Translations under genes and position numbers: made by a program
Shown: positions 7,286 to 14,271 of the stretch, in pieces
How positions within the stretch are numbered: position 1 is the first letter of the stretch
How the letters are laid out: every line of letters starts with the position of its first letter
From: Dethiosulfatibacter sp.
GTDB lineage: Bacteria; Bacillota_A; Clostridia; Tissierellales; Dethiosulfatibacteraceae
Length of the DNA stretch: 19,292 nucleotides
NCBI GenBank assembly: GCA_019084435.1
Contig: JAHRFV010000283.1
Coordinates: 1 to 19,292, forward strand
Direction: 5' to 3'
The notes under the pieces: generated by a model
Seen by the model: only the letters and a program-made list of their open reading frames with translations
Told to the model about the DNA's origin: nothing
The model's database searches: none

Positions 7286-8512
7286 ATGAAATCAAGAAAC
7301 CGCTGGATAATTCTGGTAGCATCTATTTTCATGAATATATGCATAGGATCAGCATATGCATGGAGTGTGTTTCAAATTCCGTTGATCAAACTCTTCGGAT
7401 GGACTACACCTCAAGCTTCATTAGCATTTACACTTAATCTGTCAATTGTTCCTTTTGCTATGATTGTTGCAGGTAGAATTCAAGATAAGCAAGGACCGCG
7501 TATTGTTACGCTTATAGGTGGCTTAATTTTCGGATTAGGAATTTTTATGGCAGGAAATGTGAACACCATAACACAATTGTATTTGACCTACGGCGTGCTT
7601 GGCGGAATCGGTATTGGTACTGTTTACGCGTGTACAGTTGGAAATACTATCAAATGGTTCCCTGATAAAAGGGGATTAGCAGGTGGATTAACAGCTATGG
7701 GATTCGGATTAGGCGCTGTTATATTTGCTCCTGTCGCAGCTAGATTGATTCCAAACGTAGGCGTTCTTAGAACTTTTAATACTTTTGGAATAATGTTTGC
7801 TATAGGTATAGTTGCTGCCTCATTTGTTATGGCTGCACCAGAAAAAGGTTGGAAACCAGAGGGCTGGAACCCAACACCAGCAGCAACACAAGCTTTAGGT
7901 GGCGATAAATCACCATCTGAAATGCTAAAGTCATTTCAATTTTATTTAATTTGGATAATGTATGCTATCGGGTGTGTTGGTGGTCTTATGATTATCGGTC
8001 ATGCTTCCCCTATTGGACAAGAAAAAATTGGACTTACACCACAGGTTGCCGCTGTTGCAATTAGCTTTCTAGGCATTGCAAACTCCGGTGGTCGTGTTTT
8101 CTGGGGGACAATGTCGGATAAGATCGGAAGATATAACGCATTAGCAACTATGTATATAGTGACTGGTGTTTGTTTGTTCATTTTGAATATCGCATCAACA
8201 TTTGTTCCTTATGTAATTGGTATTTGTGGTATTGCAATGAGTTTTGGTGGCTATTTAGGAATCATGCCTTCTGTGACTGCCGATAATTTTGGAGCAAAAA
8301 ATATTGGAATTAACTATGGTGTTCTATTCACTGCATTTGGATTTGCAGCATTTGTTGGACCAAGACTTGCGGCTGTTGTTAAAGAAGCAAGTGGTGGCAC
8401 TTACGATTTAGCTTTTATCATCGTAGTTGGAATGAATATTGTAGGTGTTTTAGTAACTTTATATATTAAAAAATTGGTAAATGATAAGAAGAAACTAAAT
8501 TCTGCGGCTTAA
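7286..8512 (+). CDS. MFS transporter, oxalate/formate antiporter (OFA) family
   Basis: A 408-residue, 12-helix major facilitator of the OFA family (TC 2.A.1.11), which moves monocarboxylates or oxalate/formate across the inner membrane. Family traits are the N-terminus RWIILVASIFMNICIGSAYAWSVF (6-29), the loop 2-3 motif GRIQDKQGPR (63-72), the helix-4 glycine-rich GGIGIGTVYACTVG segment, and the second-half equivalent SGGRVFWGTMSDKIGR. The C-terminus is a short lysine-rich tail. An AGGAGAAAG site precedes the ATG. It is the first gene after the sigma-54 promoter, with the CoA-transferase 13 bases downstream, so it is likely the uptake system (or exchanger) for the acid that the operon activates. 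Crotonate, 3-hydroxybutyrate or acetoacetate are candidates; the sequence does not decide between them. Confidence 0.92.
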   Translation: MKSRNRWIILVASIFMNICIGSAYAWSVFQIPLIKLFGWTTPQASLAFTLNLSIVPFAMIVAGRIQDKQGPRIVTLIGGLIFGLGIFMAGNVNTITQLYLTYGVLGGIGIGTVYACTVGNTIKWFPDKRGLAGGLTAMGFGLGAVIFAPVAARLIPNVGVLRTFNTFGIMFAIGIVAASFVMAAPEKGWKPEGWNPTPAATQALGGDKSPSEMLKSFQFYLIWIMYAIGCVGGLMIIGHASPIGQEKIGLTPQVAAVAISFLGIANSGGRVFWGTMSDKIGRYNALATMYIVTGVCLFILNIASTFVPYVIGICGIAMSFGGYLGIMPSVTADNFGAKNIGINYGVLFTAFGFAAFVGPRLAAVVKEASGGTYDLAFIIVVGMNIVGVLVTLYIKKLVNDKKKLNSAA

Positions 8513-8525
8513 AGGAGGAATACAA

Positions 8526-9251
8526 ATGGCTATTAATGTAGAAGTAATTAAAGTTGAAGATGTAATGAAGTATGTAAAAGATGATGTGAAGTTAATGGTT
8601 GGGGGATTTTTAGGTGTTGGCGAGCCTATTAAGATTTTAGATTACATTGCAACACAACCCGTTAAGAATATTCATTTAGTTGCAGTTGTAGGCGCTAGAG
8701 TTGGTGGTGGTTTCGGTATCGGTAAACTAACGGCCAATAAACAAGTTGCTTCTTTCTTAGGATCTCACATTGGAACAGATCCAGTTTTAGCTAAAGCTTA
8801 TGTTGATGGTTCAGTAAAGGTAGAGTTTAATCCTATGGGAACTTTTATTGAGAGAATTAGAGCGGGCGGAGCTGGTCTAGGCGCTGTTGTCACACCTACA
8901 GGATTAGGCACTGAAGTCGAAGAAGTTGCACAAAGAACAAACTTTTATGGCAAAGATTATCTGGTGTTTGAACCTGTTAAAGCTGATGTCGCTATAATCA
9001 AAGCAGCAAAGGCTGATATGTACGGTAATTTACAATATGATGGAACTTCAATTAATACAAATCCGACAATGGCAACAGCTGCGAAAATTGTCATTGCTGA
9101 AGTAGATGAAATTGTTGAAGTTGGTCAAATAGCACCTAATGACGTAGGTACTCCAGGTATATTTGTCGATTATGTTGTTCAAGGATATTCTCCAGAAGAG
9201 AGAAAAGAACAGTTTGGACAGTACTGGGAAAAAATGGGTTGGATTAAATAA
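8526..9251 (+). CDS. atoD: Short-chain acyl-CoA transferase, subunit A (AtoD-like)
   Basis: A 241-residue alpha subunit of a family I CoA-transferase, which moves CoA from one acyl group (often acetyl-CoA) to another short-chain acid. Seen: the N-terminal glycine-rich MVGGFLGVGEP (24-34), an EFNPMGTFIERIRAGGAGLGA segment (100-120) and the VTPTGLGTEVEE loop (122-133), all characteristic of the A subunit. The 241-residue length is close to the typical ~220. A strong AAAGGAGG site overlaps the end of the transporter gene. The B subunit follows after 14 bases. The closest functional comparison is acetoacetyl/butyrate:acetate CoA-transferase, but subunit A does not show acid specificity. The gene symbol is by family resemblance. 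Confidence 0.9.
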   Translation: MAINVEVIKVEDVMKYVKDDVKLMVGGFLGVGEPIKILDYIATQPVKNIHLVAVVGARVGGGFGIGKLTANKQVASFLGSHIGTDPVLAKAYVDGSVKVEFNPMGTFIERIRAGGAGLGAVVTPTGLGTEVEEVAQRTNFYGKDYLVFEPVKADVAIIKAAKADMYGNLQYDGTSINTNPTMATAAKIVIAEVDEIVEVGQIAPNDVGTPGIFVDYVVQGYSPEERKEQFGQYWEKMGWIK

Positions 9252-9265
9252 TAAGGAGGATTAAG

Positions 9266-9907
9266 ATGAGCGAAAGAGATTTTATTGCAAGAAGAATTGC
9301 TAAAGAATTTGAAGATGGTGCAGTCGTTAATCTCGGTTTTGGAATGCCGACAGCATCTGCAAACTATATACCAGAAGGTGTAAATGTTATTTTGCAAACA
9401 GAAAACGGTGGTCTAATGTTTGGTGGATCGCCAAAATTAGGAAGTCATAATCCTGAAATAGCAAATGCAGGAGGCCAACCAATCACGTTGCTTCCTGGTG
9501 CATCCGCATTTGATCTTGCCTTTTCATTTTGTATTATTCGTGGTGGGCACGTGGATGCAACAGTTCTTGGTGCTTTAGAAGTTGACGAGTTGGGGAACAT
9601 CGCAAATTGGAAAATACCTGGCGTACGAGTGCCTGGAATGGGTGGAGGCATGGATTTACTGGTAGGCGCTAAAAAAGTAATAGCTGCATTAGCTCATACA
9701 GACAAAAAAGGTGAGTCAAAAGTGTTGAAGAAATGCACATTACCTCTATCTGCAGCAGGCGTTGTTGATAGAATCATTACAGATTTAGCTGTTTTCGATG
9801 TTACTGAAAACGGGTTAGTTCTTATTGAAACTGCTCCAGGTGTTACCGTAGATGAAATATCTAATAAAACTGAGGCTGCTTTCACTGTAATGCCTGGATT
9901 AGCTTAG
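9266..9907 (+). CDS. atoA: Short-chain acyl-CoA transferase, subunit B (AtoA-like)
   Basis: A 213-residue beta subunit of a family I CoA-transferase, partner of the preceding gene in the heteromeric enzyme. The catalytic glutamate is Glu46 in QTENGGLMFGG, which forms the glutamyl-CoA thioester; GFGMPTASANYIPEG (24-38) precedes it as expected. The conserved GGHVDATVLGALEVDELGN and IPGVRVPGMGGGMDLLVGAKKVI segments of the family are present. Length matches the family (about 210-220). It has an AAGGAGG site and ends 8 bases before the crotonase gene. With the A subunit it should activate the imported acid using acetyl-CoA or another acyl-CoA donor. Confidence 0.92.
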   Translation: MSERDFIARRIAKEFEDGAVVNLGFGMPTASANYIPEGVNVILQTENGGLMFGGSPKLGSHNPEIANAGGQPITLLPGASAFDLAFSFCIIRGGHVDATVLGALEVDELGNIANWKIPGVRVPGMGGGMDLLVGAKKVIAALAHTDKKGESKVLKKCTLPLSAAGVVDRIITDLAVFDVTENGLVLIETAPGVTVDEISNKTEAAFTVMPGLA

Positions 9908-9915
9908 GTGTTGGT

Positions 9916-10710
9916 ATGAACTTACAATATATTAATTTATCAAAAAAAGACAGCGTGCTACTTGTTGAGATGAATCGACCTCAAGCGTTGAACGCCCTAA
10001 ATTCTGAATCATTAAAAGAGTTAGCCATGTTAATAGATAATAAAGAATATCTAAAGGATACTAAAGTTATTATTATCACTGGTAATGGGAAAGCGTTTGT
10101 TGCTGGTGCAGATATTGCAGAAATGAAAGACTGTACGCCTGAAGAAGCTCGTTCCTTTGCTCAGATTGGGATGGACGTATTTCGCAAAATTGAATTGCTA
10201 GAAAAAGTTGTGATCGCTGCAGTTAATGGATTTGCCTTAGGCGGTGGTTGTGAGTTAGCGATGGCTTGTGATCTCAGAATCGCTGGAGAAAAAGCTAAGT
10301 TTGGCCAACCTGAAGTCAGTCTAGGAATTACACCTGGATTTGGAGGCACACAAAGATTGCCAAGACTTGTTGGAATCGCTAAAGCCAAAGAATTAATTCT
10401 CACTGGGAAAATGATAAATGCTCAGGAAGCGGAAAAAATCGGCTTGGTGAACGAAGTGGTTGAACAGGATAAGTTAATAGATCGTGCTTACGAAATGGCC
10501 AATGAAATAATAAAAAATAGCGAAAATGCTGTTAACTTAAGTATCACATGTATTAATAGAGGCATGGAGGTTGATATCGACTCCGCTATGCTGATAGAAA
10601 AAGATTGCTTTGGATTATGCTTTGCCAATGCCCAACAAAAAGAAGGAATGAGTGCTTTCTTAGAGAAACGAAAACCTGACTTTGATAGGGTTCAGGGGGT
10701 TTCAAAATGA
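9916..10710 (+). CDS. crt: Enoyl-CoA hydratase/crotonase
   Basis: A 264-residue crotonase-fold enzyme that hydrates crotonyl-CoA-type enoyl-CoAs to 3-hydroxyacyl-CoA, reversibly. The first oxyanion segment is [11 protein letters not shown] (60-70); the second is [13 protein letters not shown] (107-119) with Glu113, and the second catalytic residue is Glu133 in [21 protein letters not shown] (130-150). Both acid residues of true hydratases are therefore present, which argues against isomerase-only members. Length is typical. The ribosome binding site is weak (TAGGTG), so translation is probably coupled to the CoA-transferase B gene ending 8 bases upstream. It overlaps the next gene by 4 nt (ATGA). 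Confidence 0.93.
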   Translation: MNLQYINLSKKDSVLLVEMNRPQALNALNSESLKELAMLIDNKEYLKDTKVIIITGNGKAFVAGADIAEMKDCTPEEARSFAQIGMDVFRKIELLEKVVIAAVNGFALGGGCELAMACDLRIAGEKAKFGQPEVSLGITPGFGGTQRLPRLVGIAKAKELILTGKMINAQEAEKIGLVNEVVEQDKLIDRAYEMANEIIKNSENAVNLSITCINRGMEVDIDSAMLIEKDCFGLCFANAQQKEGMSAFLEKRKPDFDRVQGVSK

Positions 10711-11546
10711 AGATATGTGTACTAGGCGCTGGTACTATGGGAGCAGGAATTGCACAGGTATTTGCGGAAAAAGGACACGAAGTGGTATTGAGAGACATCA
10801 AGGAAGAATTTGTGCAAAGAGGTTATTCATTTATAGAGAAGAATATCTCTCGAAGTGTGCAAAAGGGGAAAATGACAGAAGAAGAGAAAGCAGATATTCT
10901 GGGCAAAATCAAGACGACAATCGATTTGAACGACGCAGCAGATTGTGATTTGGTTGTTGAAGCTGCAGTGGAAAGGATGGATATTAAGAAAGAGATTTTT
11001 GCTGACTTGGATAGGATTTGCAAAGCAGAGACTATTTTGGCTTCAAACACCTCATCATTATCCATAACGGAAATAGGATCTGCCACTAAAAGACCGGAAC
11101 AGGTAATTGGAATGCATTTTTTCAATCCTGCACCAGTAATGAAACTGGTGGAAATCATCAAAGGAATTGCCACATCGGAAGAGACGTTCAATAAGGTTGC
11201 TGAAATCACAAAAGCGATTGGGAAAGAGGGCGTAGCAGTAGAAGAAGCACCTGGATTTGTTGTCAATAGGATACTGGTTCCTATGATCAATGAGGCAGTG
11301 GGCATATTGGCAGACGGAATAGCAAGTGCGGAAGACATTGACCAAGCTATGAAACTAGGCGCTAATCACCCTATAGGACCATTGGCTTTAGGCGACTTGA
11401 TAGGATTGGATGTATGTTACTTCATTATGGAGATACTATACAATGAATATGGTGATTCCAAATATAGAGCACATCCTTTACTGAGAAAGATGGTCAGAGG
11501 CAACAAGCTTGGCAGAAAGACCGGAGAAGGATTCTACAAATACTAA
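10707..11546 (+). CDS. hbd: 3-hydroxybutyryl-CoA dehydrogenase
   Basis: A 279-residue single-domain-length 3-hydroxyacyl-CoA dehydrogenase, which interconverts 3-hydroxybutyryl-CoA and acetoacetyl-CoA with NAD(P). The Rossmann motif GAGTMG is at 7-12. The catalytic residues expected from the family are all visible: Ser116 (SNTSSLSI), His137 in [17 protein letters not shown], Glu149 in the same segment and Asn187 (PGFVVNRIL). The C-terminal [13 protein letters not shown] ending (267-279) is typical of Hbd. Asp30 after the second beta strand suggests NADH preference. The start overlaps the crotonase stop by 4 nt, so they are coupled. It is the last gene of the operon; no thiolase follows. Confidence 0.95.
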   Translation: MKICVLGAGTMGAGIAQVFAEKGHEVVLRDIKEEFVQRGYSFIEKNISRSVQKGKMTEEEKADILGKIKTTIDLNDAADCDLVVEAAVERMDIKKEIFADLDRICKAETILASNTSSLSITEIGSATKRPEQVIGMHFFNPAPVMKLVEIIKGIATSEETFNKVAEITKAIGKEGVAVEEAPGFVVNRILVPMINEAVGILADGIASAEDIDQAMKLGANHPIGPLALGDLIGLDVCYFIMEILYNEYGDSKYRAHPLLRKMVRGNKLGRKTGEGFYKY

Positions 11547-11570
11547 AATGTAATTTAGGTATAAACTATT

Positions 11571-11611
11571 AATCATAGAAACACTGTGTTTAATCGCAGT
11601 GTTTCTAGATT
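11571..11611 (+). terminator. Hairpin after hbd, probable operon end
   Basis: TAGAAACACTG (11576-11586) pairs perfectly with CAGTGTTTCTA (11597-11607) around a 10-base loop, and the stem can extend through AATC/GATT past one bulged A. It lies 25-30 bases after the hbd stop. The T-run that makes an intrinsic terminator is missing on the 3' side, so this may be an RNA 3'-end stabilising stem rather than a strong terminator. Confidence 0.45.
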
Positions 11612-11997
11612 AACAGGAAACAGAAGAGATATTTTATAAATTGCCATCCTAATAAAGGCCGTACCGATATAATAGTTGTTAGTACTTGTGGCATTGATTA
11701 TGATGAGGTCATGATAGTGCGAATAAGTAATGATAAAAAAGCTTATTTGTTAAACGTAGGCAAATATCATTTCTTTTCATCATCAAGTGTTGATTAATCT
11801 AATATAGGGTATAGGCCTTTTATAATCCAACGAAAAACGAACCCTGTTGATAAAGGTTTATCTTATTGTAACTACATAGGGTTAATTGAGTTTAAATAGT
11901 AATCGTAAAGAGGTTTGTTATATTTTCCGTTAGCTAGGTAGGTACATATTAATGTTGTTAAAAACTTACAAATCACCTTTATAATAGGAGAGTGTTC
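11612..11997. other. Gene-free region between hbd and the small protein gene
   Basis: No gene is supported. One frame stays open for about 60 codons (roughly 11610-11796) but has no start codon, no ribosome binding site and no recognised similarity. A tight inverted repeat GATAAA-GG-TTTATC occurs at 11849-11862 inside a wider AACCCT...AGGGTT pair. No clear promoter for the downstream small gene was identified; a TATAAT at 11980 lies directly against the ribosome binding site and is too close to the start to serve as its -10. Confidence 0.4.
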
Positions 11998-12354
11998 TTG
12001 TTGAAACATGACTTTCGAATTATTATCAGAATAATTAATAGAATGATGCATTACTTAAATTACAATGGTGCAAAAAAAATATGGTTTCAAATATATGAAC
12101 AAGATCTTTTTTACGAGTGGACTATTGAATGTGAGGAAATTTATGTTCAACAACTATCAGTTGATAAGCTACGAAAGCTATTATCTATACAACGACAAAG
12201 CGAAATCGAAGAAGCTTACGGTATTCCGAATGCTGAATTCGGGAACTGTCATGAATTATCAATTGTTGGTATGTCTATTGATTTTGCTGATGTGGTTGTA
12301 AAAGACGGGTCTCTTTGTATAAAGATGATTAGGAACAAGAATTTTGAACATTAA
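11998..12354 (+). CDS. Hypothetical protein, 118 residues
   Basis: An unrecognised small soluble protein. An AGGAG site (11986-11990) is 7 bases before a TTG at 11998, and a second TTG follows directly at 12001; an in-frame GTG at 11992 is too close to the site to be the start. The N-terminus is basic and partly amphipathic (KHDFRIIIRIINRMMHYL), the middle rich in acidic and aromatic residues (WFQIYEQDLFYEW), and the end alternates beta-type hydrophobic residues. No signal peptide, membrane segment or metal motif is seen. A hairpin terminator follows at 12365, so it is probably monocistronic. It lies about 100 bases before the long inverted repeat, but no functional link is shown. Confidence reflects the start signal, the clean terminator and the lack of homology. 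Confidence 0.5.
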   Translation: MLKHDFRIIIRIINRMMHYLNYNGAKKIWFQIYEQDLFYEWTIECEEIYVQQLSVDKLRKLLSIQRQSEIEEAYGIPNAEFGNCHELSIVGMSIDFADVVVKDGSLCIKMIRNKNFEH

Positions 12355-12364
12355 TCTCGCAAAT

Positions 12365-12398
12365 TTCGGCAGCGATTCATTGCTGCCGAATTCTTATT
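12365..12398 (+). terminator. Intrinsic terminator of the 118-residue gene
   Basis: TTCGGCAGC (12365-12373) pairs perfectly with GCTGCCGAA (12382-12390) around an 8-base loop; the sequence after it is TTCTTATT. The stem begins 10 bases past the stop codon. Confidence 0.65.
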
Positions 12399-12536
12399 GA
12401 CAGCACTTATAGAAAACATGACTCTAACATGATAGAATATAGTAGAATAAAATGGTAGTGTAAAGTAACGTATGAAAAAAAAGGTCAAGGGAAGTGACTA
12501 GACAAATCCTGAAAATTCAAACAGCTGACGTCGCCC

Positions 12537-12565
12537 TTGACAGCAAACCCTAGCAATGCTATACT
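12537..12565 (+). promoter_or_regulatory. Consensus sigma-A promoter straddling the left arm and the loop
   Basis: TTGACA (12537-12542) and TATACT (12560-12565) are separated by exactly 17 bases. The -35, the spacer and the first base of the -10 lie in the left arm; the remaining -10 bases lie in the loop. The right arm carries the mirror-image TTGACA and spacer on the minus strand, but there the -10 position reads TGGTAA, so only the plus-strand promoter is complete. Transcription would begin near 12572. Confidence 0.75.
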
Positions 12566-12571
12566 GTCTCT

Positions 12572-12624
12572 TAACGACGCGATGAGTGCTATCTGTTCTT
12601 GAGTGATCGCCGTCGGTATTTTTT
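12572..12624 (+). ncRNA. Predicted ~50-nt small RNA ending in an intrinsic terminator
   Basis: Downstream of the TTGACA/TATACT promoter, CGACG-CGAT (12575-12583) pairs with ATCG-CGTCG (12606-12615) with one bulged C610 (12610), followed after three bases by TTTTTT (12619-12624). This is a terminator-like ending only about 50 bases after the expected start point. No open reading frame fits in it. The 22-base apical loop (12584-12605) would be the free part. It may be a stand-alone small RNA, or the leader/attenuator remnant of a lost gene. Boundaries are predictions from promoter spacing and the T-run. Confidence 0.42.
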
Positions 12625-12775
12625 ACCAGCATTGCTAGGGTTTGCTGTCAAGGGCGACGTCAGCTGTTTGAATTTTCAGGATTTGTCTAGTCACTTCCCT
12701 TGACCTTTTTTTTCATACGTTACTTTACACTACCTATATTCGTATATGGCTAGTATACTACAGTTTGGTTTTTTA

Positions 12776-12817
12776 AATCAAATAATATTGGTATTATTTG
12801 ATTATATTAACTATAAT
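12776..12817 (+). promoter_or_regulatory. rnmV promoter overlapped by a 12-bp inverted repeat
   Basis: TATAAT (12812-12817) lies 18 bases after TTGGTA (12788-12793), about 30 bases before the rnmV ATG. A perfect inverted repeat with 12-bp arms (12776-12787 and 12792-12803, TTGG centre) covers the -35 element and could be an operator, or just an A/T-rich hairpin. Confidence 0.45.
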
Positions 12818-12845
12818 AGAGTAGATAATGACATTAGGAGCTATA

Positions 12846-13406
12846 ATGAGCAAATATAAAATTAAAGAAATAATTGTTGTAGAAGGAAAAGACGATATTT
12901 CTGCTGTTAAGGCTGCAGTAGATGCAGAAGTGATTTCAACCAGTGGTTTAGGTTTAAATCAAAAAATATTGGATCTCATCAAATCTGCAGCTGAGAAAAG
13001 AGGTGTTATCGTATTGACAGATCCTGATTTCCCAGGCAATAAGATACGCCAGATGCTGAACAATGAAATCAAAAACCTTAAGCATGCCCACATACCAAAA
13101 GAGGATGCTAAGAAATACGATAACATCGGTGTGGAGAATGCAACACCCGAAGTGATCATTAAAGCCTTGATGAATGCTAAAGCTATCTCAGACAATACCG
13201 TCGATGTTTTTAATGAAAAGGACCTCTTTGAAAATGGTTTGAATGGAACATCAAGCGCATCTCAAAGAAGAAGGGTCTTGGCTGAATCCTTGAACATCGG
13301 TTACTGCTCCGCCAAACAGCTGTTAAAGAGACTTAACCATTATGGCATAACTAGAGATGAGTTTGAGAAAGCCTTGAAGAAAGTGGATGATGATAATGAG
13401 CGATAA
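12846..13406 (+). CDS. rnmV: Ribonuclease M5 (5S rRNA maturase)
   Basis: A 186-residue Toprim-domain endonuclease that trims both ends of precursor 5S rRNA bound to ribosomal protein L18. The Toprim glutamate is Glu13 in VVEGKDD (11-17) and the DxD pair is Asp59/Asp61 in LTDPDFPG (57-64); IGVENATPEVI (94-104) and the C-terminal SASQRRRVLAESLNIGY helix region are typical. Full length for the family. The frame is open from an ATG at 12828, but ATG12846 is preferred because TAGGAG (12833-12838) stands 7 bases before it and the protein then begins directly with the Toprim fold. The ksgA start overlaps its last codons, as in many Firmicutes. Confidence 0.95.
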   Translation: MSKYKIKEIIVVEGKDDISAVKAAVDAEVISTSGLGLNQKILDLIKSAAEKRGVIVLTDPDFPGNKIRQMLNNEIKNLKHAHIPKEDAKKYDNIGVENATPEVIIKALMNAKAISDNTVDVFNEKDLFENGLNGTSSASQRRRVLAESLNIGYCSAKQLLKRLNHYGITRDEFEKALKKVDDDNER

Positions 13407-14271
13407 ACTACATATACCAAGAGTAACAAAAGATGTGCTAAAGAAGTATAAATTCCATCTGACTAAAGGTCTTGGTCAGAATTTTTTGATTGATGGCAAT
13501 GTTATAGAGAATATTTGTATTGCAGCAGATATAACCAAAGATGATGCCGTGCTTGAAATAGGAACCGGAATCGGTACGCTAACCCAGCATTTGTGTGAGA
13601 AAGCCAAAAAAGTTGTATCAATAGAGATAGATTGTCAGTTGGAGGCGATTCATAGCGAAACCTTGCCTTACAAGAATCTGACTCTGATCTATGATGATTT
13701 CATGAAAGTAGACCTGATCAAATTATTTGATGATCATTTTTTGAATGAGAAAGTAAAAGTTGTAGCCAATATACCCTATTATATCACCACACCTATTGTT
13801 ATGAGGTTGCTTGAAGAGAAACTGCCTCTGGATTCAATTACTGTAATGGTTCAAAAAGAAGTTGCCAACAGATTCAGTTCTCAACCCGGGTCTAAAGACT
13901 ACGGTTCTATTACAGCTGTAATACACTACTATGCCGACCCAAAATTGGCTTTTATAGTCCCTAGCACAGTTTTTATCCCTCAGCCGAAGGTGGACTCTGC
14001 AGTAATAGTGATGAAATTGCATAAGCAACCGCCTGTACAATTAGATGATGAAAATTTGTATTTTAGACTTATTAAGGGAGCCTTCGGACAAAGAAGAAAG
14101 ACACTGGTTAATTCTGTTTCAGGTACCATTCCTGAAATCAAAAAAGATGAGCTGCTGACCATCATAACAAAGCTGGGTTTTAACCCAGCTATTAGAGGTG
14201 AAAAATTAAGTATTCATGATTTTGCGCAGATTGCAAATGAATTAAATCGATTATTTGAGTCCCGTTCATAG
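13396..14271 (+). CDS. ksgA: 16S rRNA dimethyladenosine transferase
   Basis: A 291-residue SAM-dependent enzyme that dimethylates the two adjacent adenines in the 3' terminal hairpin of 16S rRNA during 30S assembly. The N-terminal GLGQNFLID (25-33), SAM-binding VLEIGTGIGTLT (52-63), the acidic E77-I-D79 that binds the ribose, and the NIPYYI catalytic motif (125-130, NLPY-type) are all seen. Three in-frame ATGs occur at 13387, 13390 and 13396; 13396 gives the usual MSDKLHIPRVT-type start. Its first 11 bases overlap rnmV in another frame, suggesting coupled translation. The 3' end overlaps the convergent iorB gene by 6 bases, with no terminator between them. Confidence 0.95.
   Translation: MSDKLHIPRVTKDVLKKYKFHLTKGLGQNFLIDGNVIENICIAADITKDDAVLEIGTGIGTLTQHLCEKAKKVVSIEIDCQLEAIHSETLPYKNLTLIYDDFMKVDLIKLFDDHFLNEKVKVVANIPYYITTPIVMRLLEEKLPLDSITVMVQKEVANRFSSQPGSKDYGSITAVIHYYADPKLAFIVPSTVFIPQPKVDSAVIVMKLHKQPPVQLDDENLYFRLIKGAFGQRRKTLVNSVSGTIPEIKKDELLTIITKLGFNPAIRGEKLSIHDFAQIANELNRLFESRS
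14171..14190 (-). terminator. Possible iorAB terminator embedded in ksgA
   Basis: A palindrome with perfect 9-bp arms (AGCTGGGTT and AACCCAGCT, 2-base centre) lies 76 bases beyond the iorB stop on the minus strand, inside the ksgA coding sequence. The following minus-strand bases are TTGTTATG, a weak T-run. It is the only hairpin found that could end the convergent ior transcript. Confidence 0.3.

Larger units (their letters stand above)
12454..12734. repeat. Perfect 107-bp inverted repeat with 67-nt loop
   Basis: Bases 12454-12560 are the exact reverse complement of 12628-12734 (107 of 107, checked base by base, including an 8-A/8-T run). The unpaired centre is 12561-12627. The symmetry stops abruptly at both ends: A12561/C12627 inside and T12453/T12735 outside. 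Each arm also contains its own internal pair GTCAAGGG/CCCTTGAC (12484-12491 and 12534-12541 in the left arm) and the palindromes CAGCTG and GACGTC. The outer ends read GGTAGTGTAAAG...CTTTACACTACC, like the terminal repeats of a transposable element, but no transposase and no clear target-site duplication are seen. It lies between a hypothetical gene with its own terminator and rnmV. Possible identities are a MITE-like element, a recombination product, or a promoter/small-RNA module with a duplicated inverted flank. Confidence 0.98.

Noticed and set aside
10823..11338. 171-codon antisense ORF within hbd
   Set aside because: Mirror of a clear Hbd gene with all catalytic residues; low-complexity composition and no start signals.
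11610..11796. Open frame of about 60 codons after hbd, possible gene remnant
   Set aside because: No start codon or ribosome binding site, and no recognisable motif; kept only as part of the gene-free region.
11839..11851. 13-base match GAACCCTGTTGAT shared with 3921-3933
   Set aside because: A match of this length is expected by chance in a 19-kb window, and the flanks are not alike; not taken as repeat element ends.
12065..12301. 78-codon ORF overlapping the 118-residue gene in another frame
   Set aside because: The longer frame has the ribosome binding site and a terminator placed right after its stop; this one has neither.
12454..12734. Palindrome as an ordinary rho-independent terminator or a retron msr-msd
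   Set aside because: A 107-bp perfect stem with a 67-nt loop is far too large for a terminator, and no reverse transcriptase is encoded nearby.
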